64,000 nucleotides of DNA, taken from positions 426,001 through 490,000 of the forward strand of contig NZ_JAINVU010000003.1 of assembly GCF_019880555.1 (NCBI RefSeq). The letters are read 5' to 3'. The notes under the pieces are model-generated. The model ran no database searches and was not told the origin of the DNA. It saw nothing but the letters and a program-made list of their open reading frames with translations. A program made the position numbers and the translations under genes. This DNA comes from Hephaestia mangrovi (lineage in GTDB: Bacteria; Pseudomonadota; Alphaproteobacteria; Sphingomonadales; Sphingomonadaceae). Shown in pieces: positions 35,713 to 43,621 of the stretch. Each line of letters starts with the position of its first letter. Position 1 is the first letter of the stretch.

Positions 35713-36866
35713 GCAGCGCGGCCGACGAGCTCGGTGTAGATCTGGCTGACCCGCGCGCAATGATGCTCGGCGCCGAACCGCTGGCGAGCATCGCCCTGGG
35801 CAAAGGCGGCACGCGCGCGGGTTGCCGCCGGCTCATGAATCAATTGCGTGCACCCCTCGGCAAGTGCCGCGGGATCGTCGGGCGCGACAAGCAGGCCGAG
35901 CCGCCCCTCGCGGAGCGCCTCGACATTACCGCCCGATCGCGTCGCCACCACCGGCGTGCCGACCAGCATCGCTTCGACCAGCGTTCGCCCGAACGGCTCG
36001 CCAACCGCGGGCACGACAAGTTGGTCGCACGCCCCGATCCAGAACGCGCCGGGGGTACGATAGCCCATCAGGCGGACGTTGCGCGTGACATCGAGATCAA
36101 CGATGCGGCGTTCGAGCGCGAGCGCCATCCGCGGATCGTCGGCTTCTCCGAACATCAGCCCGATCACCGGGCGATCGGGCACGATGCGCCGCAACCGCGC
36201 GATCGCCTCGACAAAGGCGATCGGCCGCTTGCGATTGATGAAACTGCCGAAATAACCGAGCAGCACCGCGTCTTCGGGCAGCGCCGCCTCGCGAAGCAGA
36301 GCAGTGCGGGCAGCGCGGCGATCAACCTCGATCGTCGCATCGAACGGGCTGTGCAGCACCTCCGCGCGCGCCGACGCCGACCACCAACGCCGCCGCGGCA
36401 GCGCGAAGCTCGACACGGCGAGTACGCGATCGGCGAGCAATGGCGCCAACGTCCGCAAGCCGAGCGCACCTGGGTCGCCGCGATGGTGCCAGACCAGGCG
36501 CGCGCCGGCGAGCCGCGCCGCCAGCGCCCAGCGGGCATGAGTGCCGCCGTCGTTGGTATGGACGATATCGACGCGCTCGCGGCGCAGGAAGCGGACCTGC
36601 GGCACCAATGCGGACAGCGCCCTGAGGGCCTTGCCCGGGCCGAATGGCTCGCCGGGCGGAAAGCGAACGCCGAGATCGGGCCCGGCGTGGAGCTCGTTGC
36701 CCGCGAACAAGGTGGCGATCGCGCCACCGCGCACCTGCGGCACGATGATCACCCGAAACCGCCGCCGATCGAGCCGGTCGATCAGCCCGTGGACCGAGAG
36801 ATGACTACCGCCGACGGTATCGCCGACGAAGGGAAAGCAGATCGTGGTGCGGCCATCCGGCTCCAT
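35709..36866 (-). CDS. GT-B glycosyltransferase (GT4-like)
   Basis: A 385-aa protein. The start is placed at ATG 36866 (ATG 36878 possible). N-terminal FPFVGDTVGGSHLSVHGLID and the second-domain donor motif PFGRTLVEAMLVGTPVVATR with E-x7-E type spacing indicate a GT4-type fold. It is followed without gap by the ATP-grasp and HAD genes. It lies 118 bp after the lyase gene on the same strand. Sugar donor unknown. Confidence 0.88.
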   Translation of the reverse strand: MEPDGRTTICFPFVGDTVGGSHLSVHGLIDRLDRRRFRVIIVPQVRGGAIATLFAGNELHAGPDLGVRFPPGEPFGPGKALRALSALVPQVRFLRRERVDIVHTNDGGTHARWALAARLAGARLVWHHRGDPGALGLRTLAPLLADRVLAVSSFALPRRRWWSASARAEVLHSPFDATIEVDRRAARTALLREAALPEDAVLLGYFGSFINRKRPIAFVEAIARLRRIVPDRPVIGLMFGEADDPRMALALERRIVDLDVTRNVRLMGYRTPGAFWIGACDQLVVPAVGEPFGRTLVEAMLVGTPVVATRSGGNVEALREGRLGLLVAPDDPAALAEGCTQLIHEPAATRARAAFAQGDARQRFGAEHHCARVSQIYTELVGRAA

Positions 36867-36984
36867 GAGGCATCCCATCAACTGGTCGGGCGAAGGCGTC
36901 GCGCACCTTCACCCGTAGGCCGAGAATAAACCCGAGCGCATCGGCCACGCGATTGGAAATGGGTGGTAAACCGGATGGTCGTCA

Positions 36985-38352
36985 TCATGGATTGCCGTGC
37001 GCCGCCACCAGCTTCGCATGAGCATCGGCGAGAAAGGCGTCGAGATTGTCCACCCCGTCGTGATCGGCATCGCCCCAGGCGTCGAAGCGGGTCGGATCGG
37101 TGCCGTGAGCCCGTTCCCAATTGTCCTCCATGCCGTCTCCATCCTGGTCAGGATAGGGGGTACCCGAAGCCGGGATCGCGAAGGTGCCTGGCTGCTTGAC
37201 GATATGACCGGTCCTCGTCTCGGTTTCGTGGACGATACGCGTATCGACATCGTCGCGCGGGAAAGCGCCGGCTTCGGCCAGCACCTTGGCATAGGCCGCG
37301 TCGGCCGAAAGCGGCGCGACCGTCAGCGGGCACGGCGGCTTCGACACGGCGACCGCAGGCAGCAGTGGCGATTCGTGGACGAACTTGCCCTCGTATTTGT
37401 TGCCATAAGCATAGATCTGCGCCTTGCCGGTGGCGGCGATCGGCACCACGTCAAGCCCGACGGCATGATCGGCGGTGCTCGGCCCCTTGCGCATCACGTT
37501 GCCGACCTCGGAGACCGGCGTGCCGCCATAGCTCTGCCAGATTTCGGTGAATTGCGATTCGGCGTCATAGAAGACGTTGTTGACGATCTCGACGCATGAG
37601 CCGGGCATGAAATTGACGTCCGGATTGCGATCGCCGTTGTGCGCGCAGAGGTTGCCGATGAAGCTCAGATGCTGCGGTCCTTGCGGATCGCTGCCGAGCA
37701 GTGCGCATTTGTCGTGCTTGGGAATGCCCTCGGCGAAGATCGACCAGCTGATCGTGATGCGATCGTTCTGTCCGTAGGGATTGACGTTCTCGTCCCGCGC
37801 CCAGCTGCCGCTGACGTGGTCGAGGATCACGTTATCGGCATGTTCGATAGTGAAGGCATCTTCCGATTCGCGCTCGCCGCCGATCCGATCGAGCCGCACG
37901 CGGATATCGCGGACGACGACATCATGGGTGTTCTTGATGACCAGCGGCGTGCGCCCATCAGGCCCACCCGAATGGGCGAGCGTGATACCGCCGCCCGGCG
38001 CGGTCTGCCCGGCGATGGTGAGATAGGGGTTCTTGATGACCGGCGGCCTCCCGGTGAACCGGATCAGCCCACCGACCCGGAACACGCAGACGCGTGGCCC
38101 CGCCGCCTCGACACAGGCTCGGAACGAGCCCTTGCCCGAATCGGCCAGCGTCGTGATCTGGATCACCTTGCCGCCCCGCCCGCCCTTCGCGCCGGCACCC
38201 CAGCCGACCGCGCCGGGAAAGGCGAGCGGCCCCGCGACCGGCTGCGGCGGCGGTGGTTCCTGCCCATTCGCGCCGCAAGCGGCGACGGGCGAAAGGACCA
38301 AAAGTACGACGCCCGCGACAGCGATGCGTTGGCGGTGGAACCATATCATCAA
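36985..38352 (-). CDS. Lipoprotein pectate-lyase-like beta-helix protein
   Basis: A 455-aa protein with a lipoprotein signal (VAAC, Cys26) followed by a Pro-rich tether and a right-handed parallel beta-helix (VIQITTLADSGKGSFRACVE, LTIAGQTAPGGGITLAHSGG, NVILDHVSGSWARDENV), the fold of PL1-type pectate lyases. The C-terminus (about 400-436) carries calcium-binding thrombospondin-3-like repeats (DQDGDGMEDNWERAHGTDP; DADHDGVDNLDAF). In an EPS locus it most likely cleaves or trims the polymer rather than pectin. Its stop is followed by the glycosyltransferase and its start overlaps the barrel gene. Confidence 0.85.
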   Translation of the reverse strand: MMIWFHRQRIAVAGVVLLVLSPVAACGANGQEPPPPQPVAGPLAFPGAVGWGAGAKGGRGGKVIQITTLADSGKGSFRACVEAAGPRVCVFRVGGLIRFTGRPPVIKNPYLTIAGQTAPGGGITLAHSGGPDGRTPLVIKNTHDVVVRDIRVRLDRIGGERESEDAFTIEHADNVILDHVSGSWARDENVNPYGQNDRITISWSIFAEGIPKHDKCALLGSDPQGPQHLSFIGNLCAHNGDRNPDVNFMPGSCVEIVNNVFYDAESQFTEIWQSYGGTPVSEVGNVMRKGPSTADHAVGLDVVPIAATGKAQIYAYGNKYEGKFVHESPLLPAVAVSKPPCPLTVAPLSADAAYAKVLAEAGAFPRDDVDTRIVHETETRTGHIVKQPGTFAIPASGTPYPDQDGDGMEDNWERAHGTDPTRFDAWGDADHDGVDNLDAFLADAHAKLVAAHGNP

Positions 38353-39587
38353 TAGCGCATCCTCAACTCGAGGGCCCCGCGGAAGCGATCGAAGCGTTCG
38401 CTCGCGCGGCTGCTGCCACGGTTCGCGTAGCGCGCGGTCGCGGCGATCGCGAAGCGGCGGTTGAAGCGGTATTCGAGCTCGGTCTCACCGCCCAGCGTCC
38501 GCTGCGTGCCGCCGCCGACGAATTGCGACCGGCGATAGACGACCGCGCCGCTCCACCGCAGGTTGTGCCGGATTTCCTGCTGGAACCCGAGCTGGATGCG
38601 GGTATCGATCCGCGTCGAAGCCCCGCTTCGCACCGTGGCGACATCGCCGCGGAAGCCCTGCAGCGTGAATGCCAATCGCGGCGTCGGCGTGTAGATCAGC
38701 GAGCCTTGCACCGACAGGCCGGTTCGCGCCTTGAGCGTCGGGTCGTCCGGATTGAAACGAAACAGGCCGACGCCGACATCGCCGCTCCACAGCCCGCCGG
38801 GATCGATCGACAGGCCGGCGCGCCCGCCGACCGTGCTGGCGTCGCGATCGATCCCTGTGAAATCGGTGGCGAGGCGATAATTGCGCCTGTTGGCGAAGGC
38901 CTCGGCAAAGACGTTGGTCAGCCCGTGGATGCGATAATAGACCCGGCCCGAAACGGCATATTGCGTGAGGTCCCGATCGGCGTCGCTGGCGGCGAGGAAG
39001 TTGAAGCGATCGACACCGCCATGCGCCTGAAAACCGATCCGGCCACCCTGATGACGATAATCGAGGCCCCCGCTCCACACATTGGAGAGGCGCGGGCCGA
39101 CCGTATCGTCGGTACGGGCTTCAGGGTCACCGCGATCCTCAACCGCGCGCTGCCAACCGAGATCGCCGATCAACTGATCGGTCGCGTTGAACGCCAGCAC
39201 GGCATGGCCGTTGACCAGAGCAGCGGTGCTGTCCTCGGTGGTATGCGTGGTGAAGCGGCGGATATCAGCCGCCGCGGTGCCGGTGAGATGCAGATTGCCA
39301 TGATCGTAATCGGCCACCGCCTTGGGCGAGAAGGTGACGATCGCATCATCGATCGGATCGGTCGCCTTGGCGTAGATATTGCTGTCATAGGCGATGCGCA
39401 CCGTCGCGCTGGGATAGAGCTTGAAGGCGCCGGCGCCGAGCCCGGTCGGCTGGTAATCGGGAATATCGTCAGCGAGCACCGGCGCCGGCGAATCGAGCTG
39501 CTGCGCCGCGCCGGGCGCACCGAGCGCGAGCCACAGCGCCGCGCCGGCGGCAGGGCCGGCGCGCCACGCGATGCGAGTCAGAACCAT
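38349..39587 (-). CDS. Outer-membrane beta-barrel protein (BBP2-like) of the EPS locus
   Basis: A 412-aa protein with a signal peptide ending GAAQ, then strands of alternating hydrophobic residues to a C-terminal aromatic (LELRMRY). It resembles the putative beta-barrel porin 2 proteins encoded in many EPS loci beside OPX genes (SYNTHESIS/export barrel). The N-terminal LYPSATVRIAYDSNIYAK is typical. It overlaps the OPX gene by 10 bases and the lyase gene by four. A role in polymer passage through the outer membrane is inferred. Confidence 0.8.
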   Translation of the reverse strand: MVLTRIAWRAGPAAGAALWLALGAPGAAQQLDSPAPVLADDIPDYQPTGLGAGAFKLYPSATVRIAYDSNIYAKATDPIDDAIVTFSPKAVADYDHGNLHLTGTAAADIRRFTTHTTEDSTAALVNGHAVLAFNATDQLIGDLGWQRAVEDRGDPEARTDDTVGPRLSNVWSGGLDYRHQGGRIGFQAHGGVDRFNFLAASDADRDLTQYAVSGRVYYRIHGLTNVFAEAFANRRNYRLATDFTGIDRDASTVGGRAGLSIDPGGLWSGDVGVGLFRFNPDDPTLKARTGLSVQGSLIYTPTPRLAFTLQGFRGDVATVRSGASTRIDTRIQLGFQQEIRHNLRWSGAVVYRRSQFVGGGTQRTLGGETELEYRFNRRFAIAATARYANRGSSRASERFDRFRGALELRMRY

Positions 39588-40153
39588 TTCTCGTCGACGC
39601 GGATCGTGTCACCGGGGGCGACCGGCGTATCCGGCTCGGCGCGGCCGATGGTCTGGTGGCCGTTCACCGTGCGGGTGATCGCCATGTGCTTCTGATCGGC
39701 GCGGAAGGTGTAGCCGCCGGCGATCGATACTGCGGACAGCACGGTGAGCCCGTGGCGATAGGGATATTCGCCCGGATTGTGCACCTCGCCCAGGATGTAG
39801 AAGGGCCGCAGCTTGAGCGGCTGGACGTTGACATTGGGCTGCTTGACGATCTGCTTGGCGATCAGGCTGTCGGCGATCGCATGCTCGAGCTGCGGCACCG
39901 TCATCCCGGCGGCATCGATCGGATCGATCAGCGGCAAGGCGAGCTGGCCGTGGTCGGTGATCATGAAGGTGTTATTGAGCGGATCGAGCCCGTAGACGAA
40001 TACGCGGATCTCGTCGCCGCTGCCCAGGCGGTATTCGCTATCTGTGGCCGATGCCTGCTGCAGCGGCGGCAACGACGCGCTACCGCCGCCGCATCCCGCA
40101 AGCGGCAGCAGCAAAAGCGCCGCAAGGCCGGCAAAATGACGATTGAACCCCAT
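39578..40153 (-). CDS. OPX (Wza/GumB-type) polysaccharide export lipoprotein
   Basis: A 191-aa protein from ATG 40153 with a lipobox (LAGC, Cys21), a Poly_export domain (YRLGSGDEIRVFVYGLDPLN) and one SLBB domain (YILGEVHNPGEYPYRHGLTV). It is short like GumB and lacks the C-terminal transmembrane helices of Wza, so the outer-membrane pore is probably supplied by the neighbouring barrel protein. It partners the BY-kinase/Wzz protein at 21918-24218. The frame extends upstream, but the lipobox fixes the start. Confidence 0.92.
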   Translation of the reverse strand: MGFNRHFAGLAALLLLPLAGCGGGSASLPPLQQASATDSEYRLGSGDEIRVFVYGLDPLNNTFMITDHGQLALPLIDPIDAAGMTVPQLEHAIADSLIAKQIVKQPNVNVQPLKLRPFYILGEVHNPGEYPYRHGLTVLSAVSIAGGYTFRADQKHMAITRTVNGHQTIGRAEPDTPVAPGDTIRVDEKWF

Positions 40154-40233
40154 GACTTGCGCCTCCCCAGACTCGCTGACGGATGCTGCCGACACTAGCC
40201 GATCGGTCGATGGCCCGCGGTGACGATTAAGGC

Positions 40234-41559
40234 CTAGACCGCAACCCAAAAGGAGGGGGCATGATACCCGGCCGGATAGGCATCGTCGCGCCCATAAAGG
40301 GGGCCGAGCGCAAGCATCACCGGCAGCACCCAAAGCCGGGCGAACATGTGCGGGCTGGCCGCGGTATATACGGTGAAAACCGCCACGGCAGACAGCGCCA
40401 GTGCGGTTTCCGGCCGTCTGCTCATGCGCGCGACCGCCAGCAGCACGAGCATCGCCAGCATCGCGATCAGCCCGGCCACCGCGACGATGCCGCCCTCCAC
40501 CCACATCAGCAGATAGAGATCGTGGACCGGCTGGTGATCGCTGCTATAGCTCCGGAATTCGTCGGCGCCGACACCGAGCAGGCTGGTGTTCTCGACCATG
40601 CCCCATGCCTCGCCGATCAGCCCGACGCGGCCGGTATAGGTGCCTGCTTCCTGAATATCGCCGGACAGCAGCGCATCGCCGACACGTTGTTCGAAGATCG
40701 CCGGCAACGGCAGCCCGCTATAAGCGAACCCTGCCATCAGCATCGCCGCCGGCAGCGCGATGCGCAACAGGTAGCGCCGCCCGGCAACGCCGAGCGTCAC
40801 CAGTACGGCGATGCTGGTCGCGGTGAAGCCGGTGAACGAGGCGCTCATCAACAGGCCCCACAGCAACACGATGCCGAGCGCCACGCCGGCGACCAGGGGC
40901 ACCAGCCGCTCGTGGATGGCATAGAGCAGCAGCGCAACGGCGAAAGCGATCATCGCGCCGTTCCAGTTCGCCTCGCCAACGAAGCTGCCCATCCGGCCGT
41001 TGCCGGCGAGGAACCCGGTACCGAACAATTTTGTCGCATCGTTGCTCGACATCGCGAACGAGGCAAGGATGCCGCTGCCTTCGAGCACCGCGACGCCGAT
41101 CACGAAGGCGACGATCATCCGGCGGATGAAGCCTTGCGGCTGCGACATCACCACCATCGGCACCAGCAGATACGCCACCATATATTGCACGGCGATGATC
41201 ATCCATCGGAACAGATCGCCGTTGATCAGGCTGCTGAAGAACAGCCCGCCGAGCATCAGCCCGACGGCCGCGAACCACATCGGGGTGAACAGCCCGAACG
41301 GCGTGCCGGTGACACCGCCCCGCGTTGCCAGCAGGGCAAACGCGCCGAGCAGGGCGACATCCGACACCGTGATGTTCTGCGCACTCACCCGGATCAACTG
41401 ATAAGCGGAAAAGAACGCGGCCATCAGTAGCAGCGCGCGCACCGCGACCATCGGCCCCGAGCGCCGGGTGATGCCGCGATGAAGATAGGGACCGATGTTG
41501 CGCGAACCCGCCGGCTCCTGCGCGAGCAGCAGATCGATCCGGTCGCGACCGGTGCTCAT
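40234..41559 (-). CDS. Wzy-type O-antigen/EPS polymerase
   Basis: A 441-aa integral membrane protein with about 10-12 hydrophobic helices and a large periplasmic loop with the O-antigen ligase/polymerase pattern near the end (GRVGLIGEAWGMVENTSLLG, HDLYLLMWVEGG). It starts at ATG 41559, overlapping the sulfotransferase stop by four bases. It joins lipid-linked repeat units flipped by Wzx. Sequence cannot separate polymerase from ligase, but the Wzx/Wzy set favours polymerase. Confidence 0.88.
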   Translation of the reverse strand: MSTGRDRIDLLLAQEPAGSRNIGPYLHRGITRRSGPMVAVRALLLMAAFFSAYQLIRVSAQNITVSDVALLGAFALLATRGGVTGTPFGLFTPMWFAAVGLMLGGLFFSSLINGDLFRWMIIAVQYMVAYLLVPMVVMSQPQGFIRRMIVAFVIGVAVLEGSGILASFAMSSNDATKLFGTGFLAGNGRMGSFVGEANWNGAMIAFAVALLLYAIHERLVPLVAGVALGIVLLWGLLMSASFTGFTATSIAVLVTLGVAGRRYLLRIALPAAMLMAGFAYSGLPLPAIFEQRVGDALLSGDIQEAGTYTGRVGLIGEAWGMVENTSLLGVGADEFRSYSSDHQPVHDLYLLMWVEGGIVAVAGLIAMLAMLVLLAVARMSRRPETALALSAVAVFTVYTAASPHMFARLWVLPVMLALGPLYGRDDAYPAGYHAPSFWVAV

Positions 41560-42398
41560 GCCGCGGCACGTCGCGGGGTCAGCCAATGATCGAGCGGCCG
41601 GCCGATCATCCGCGACAGACGTTCCACGTCATCGGCATAGAAATCGGCGAGCCGCGCCCGAAGCGCATCGCTGAGCGGCGGATACGCCACGTCGCGCGCG
41701 ATCGTGCCACGGACGCCTTCGAACCAGGCGGTGCCGCGCAACGGCGCAACGCTGCGCTTCAGCGGCGCGAGCATGGTGCGCAGCGGCAACGGCAGCAAAC
41801 GGGCGGCGCCATCGTTGACGCGGCGCGCGGCGGCCTGTTCACTGAAGCGTGGGGCAACGCCGATATGCGTGCTGACGCGATCGACCGTGCCGCGCGGATC
41901 GCGCCGCACGTCCTCGTGCAGGATCAGCAGGATGCGATCACCATCGAACTGGTCGAACCAGTGTGCGAGATGACGGGCGTAGAGCCCGTCTTGCAGAAAG
42001 CGCGGCTGCGGATTGTCGAGGCTGGAAAGGTAATCCTCGGGCGCGCCGCGCACGGTGCCGCGGCGATAGAGCATCTTGTAATCCGAATAGGCCCGATCGA
42101 TCGGATTGCGGAGCTGCGCCACCAGCCGCACGTCGGGCAGCCACGCCGCGATCCGCCCCGGCGCGCGGGGATGAGCGAGGTAATCGGCCGATTTCTCGCC
42201 GACCCGCTGATCGCCGCGCGCATCGGCGAACCAGCGCGCATAGGCCGCCATGCCGGCGTCATAGTCGCGGCTGAAGAAATGCGGCTCGGGAGCGGGCATG
42301 AATACGTCCGGATTGGCCTCGAGCTGCGCCTGGATCCATGTCGTCGCGGCCTTGACCGCGCCGAACACGATGAAATCGGGAAGCCGCGCCTCGCTCAT
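41556..42398 (-). CDS. Sulfotransferase domain protein
   Basis: A 280-aa enzyme with canonical motifs: the 5'-phosphosulfate loop FIVFGAVKAATTWIQAQL near the N-terminus and the 3'-phosphate motif LRNPIDRAYSDYK near residue 100. This is the Sulfotransfer_1/3 fold of heparan-type sulfotransferases. Start and stop each overlap the neighbours by four bases (ATGA), so it is a core member of the locus. With the gene at 31552 it makes two sulfotransferases in one EPS region, suggesting a sulfated polymer. Confidence 0.87.
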   Translation of the reverse strand: MSEARLPDFIVFGAVKAATTWIQAQLEANPDVFMPAPEPHFFSRDYDAGMAAYARWFADARGDQRVGEKSADYLAHPRAPGRIAAWLPDVRLVAQLRNPIDRAYSDYKMLYRRGTVRGAPEDYLSSLDNPQPRFLQDGLYARHLAHWFDQFDGDRILLILHEDVRRDPRGTVDRVSTHIGVAPRFSEQAAARRVNDGAARLLPLPLRTMLAPLKRSVAPLRGTAWFEGVRGTIARDVAYPPLSDALRARLADFYADDVERLSRMIGRPLDHWLTPRRAAA

Positions 42399-43621
42399 CG
42401 CCCCATCCACAAGCCGGCGCCATGCTCGTCCAGGATCGCACGGATCGCTGCGGCGACGCGGCGCATATCTGCTGGCTCGAACGTGTGATCGACGGGCAAA
42501 ACCAGGGAGCGGCGGCCGATATCCGCGGCATTGGCCAGCGTGCCGTCGCGGCGCGGCGGGCATTGATGGAAAGCATATTCCTTCGACATATCGGGGCACG
42601 AGCCGCTTGCCGCCGGCACGCCGGCGGCGTTGAGCCAGGCGAGCAGGTCGCTCGGCTCGCAGCCGCGCGCGAGCCGCGCCGGCTCGATCAGCATCGTGAA
42701 CCGGTAGAAGGCATGGGCGATGTGATCGGGCACCTGCGGCAATCGCACCAACGGGTCATCGGCCAGCCCCTCGGCGAGCACGGCGGCGTTGGCGCGGCGT
42801 CGCGCCAGCCATTCGGGCAGCTTGTCGAGCTGCGCGCGGCCGATCGCCGCCTGCATCTCGGTCATGCGGAAATTGCTGCCGAAGCTATCGTGGATGTAGC
42901 GGAAGCCCTTGCCGGGGACGGGATTGAACACCTTGGCGGGATTCTTGCCGTGATCCTTGTACGCCCAGGCGCGCGCCCAGGCGTCGCGCTCGGCGAGCAG
43001 CACCATCCCGCCCTCGCCGCCGGTCGAGATGATCTTGTCGGTGCAGAACGAAAATGCCGCGGCCGCGCCGAAGCTGCCGACCCGGCGGCCGCGATATTCG
43101 GCGCCATGCGCCTGCGCGCAATCCTCGATCAGCAACAGCCCGTGCGCGTCGCATACGGCGCAAAGCGCATCCATGTCGCACGGCCAGCCGGCGAGATGCA
43201 CCGCGATCACCGCGCGCGTCGCGGGCCCGGCAACGCGCTCGACGCTGTCGGGATCGATGCCCTGGCTGATCGGATCGATATCGGCGAACACTGGCGTCGC
43301 GCCGACCGCAATCACGCAGGCTGCGGTGGCGAAGAAGCTGCGCGCTGGCACGATCACCTCGTCTCCCGGCCCGATGCCGAGCGCGCGTAACGCCAGTTCG
43401 AGCGCCAGCGTGCCGTTAGCCAGGCTGATCGCGTGCGGCATCCGGCAGAAATCGGCGAACTCGGCCTCGAAAGCGCGGCACTGATCGCCATGGACGAGCG
43501 AATTGACCCGGCCCGAGCGCAGCACGGCGGAGACCGCCGCGATCTCGTCCTCCTCGTGCCGCGGCCAGCGCGAGCGGGGCAGCGCCTCGGCGTCGGCCTC
43601 ACGAAGGCGCAGCGCGGTCAT
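42395..43621 (-). CDS. DegT/DnrJ/EryC1 sugar aminotransferase
   Basis: A 408-aa PLP enzyme (ATG 43621 in a four-base overlap with the dehydratase stop). The lysine that binds PLP is K196 in FSFCTDKIISTGGEGG, and GSNFRMTEMQAAIG follows. It adds an amino group to a keto sugar, most likely the 4-keto-6-deoxy product of the dehydratase encoded just before it. The result would be a 4-amino-4,6-dideoxy sugar such as a bacillosamine or viosamine type. Confidence 0.92.
   Translation of the reverse strand: MTALRLREADAEALPRSRWPRHEEDEIAAVSAVLRSGRVNSLVHGDQCRAFEAEFADFCRMPHAISLANGTLALELALRALGIGPGDEVIVPARSFFATAACVIAVGATPVFADIDPISQGIDPDSVERVAGPATRAVIAVHLAGWPCDMDALCAVCDAHGLLLIEDCAQAHGAEYRGRRVGSFGAAAAFSFCTDKIISTGGEGGMVLLAERDAWARAWAYKDHGKNPAKVFNPVPGKGFRYIHDSFGSNFRMTEMQAAIGRAQLDKLPEWLARRRANAAVLAEGLADDPLVRLPQVPDHIAHAFYRFTMLIEPARLARGCEPSDLLAWLNAAGVPAASGSCPDMSKEYAFHQCPPRRDGTLANAADIGRRSLVLPVDHTFEPADMRRVAAAIRAILDEHGAGLWMGR

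Noticed and set aside
36985..38352. Plant pectin degradation gene
   Set aside because: The fold is pectate-lyase-like, but the gene is locked inside EPS export genes with no pectin uptake genes, so an EPS lyase is more likely.
43618..43621. Frameshifts suspected at the many gene junctions in the EPS locus
   Set aside because: Each is a clean ATGA or GTGA stop-start overlap with complete domains on both sides, typical translational coupling.
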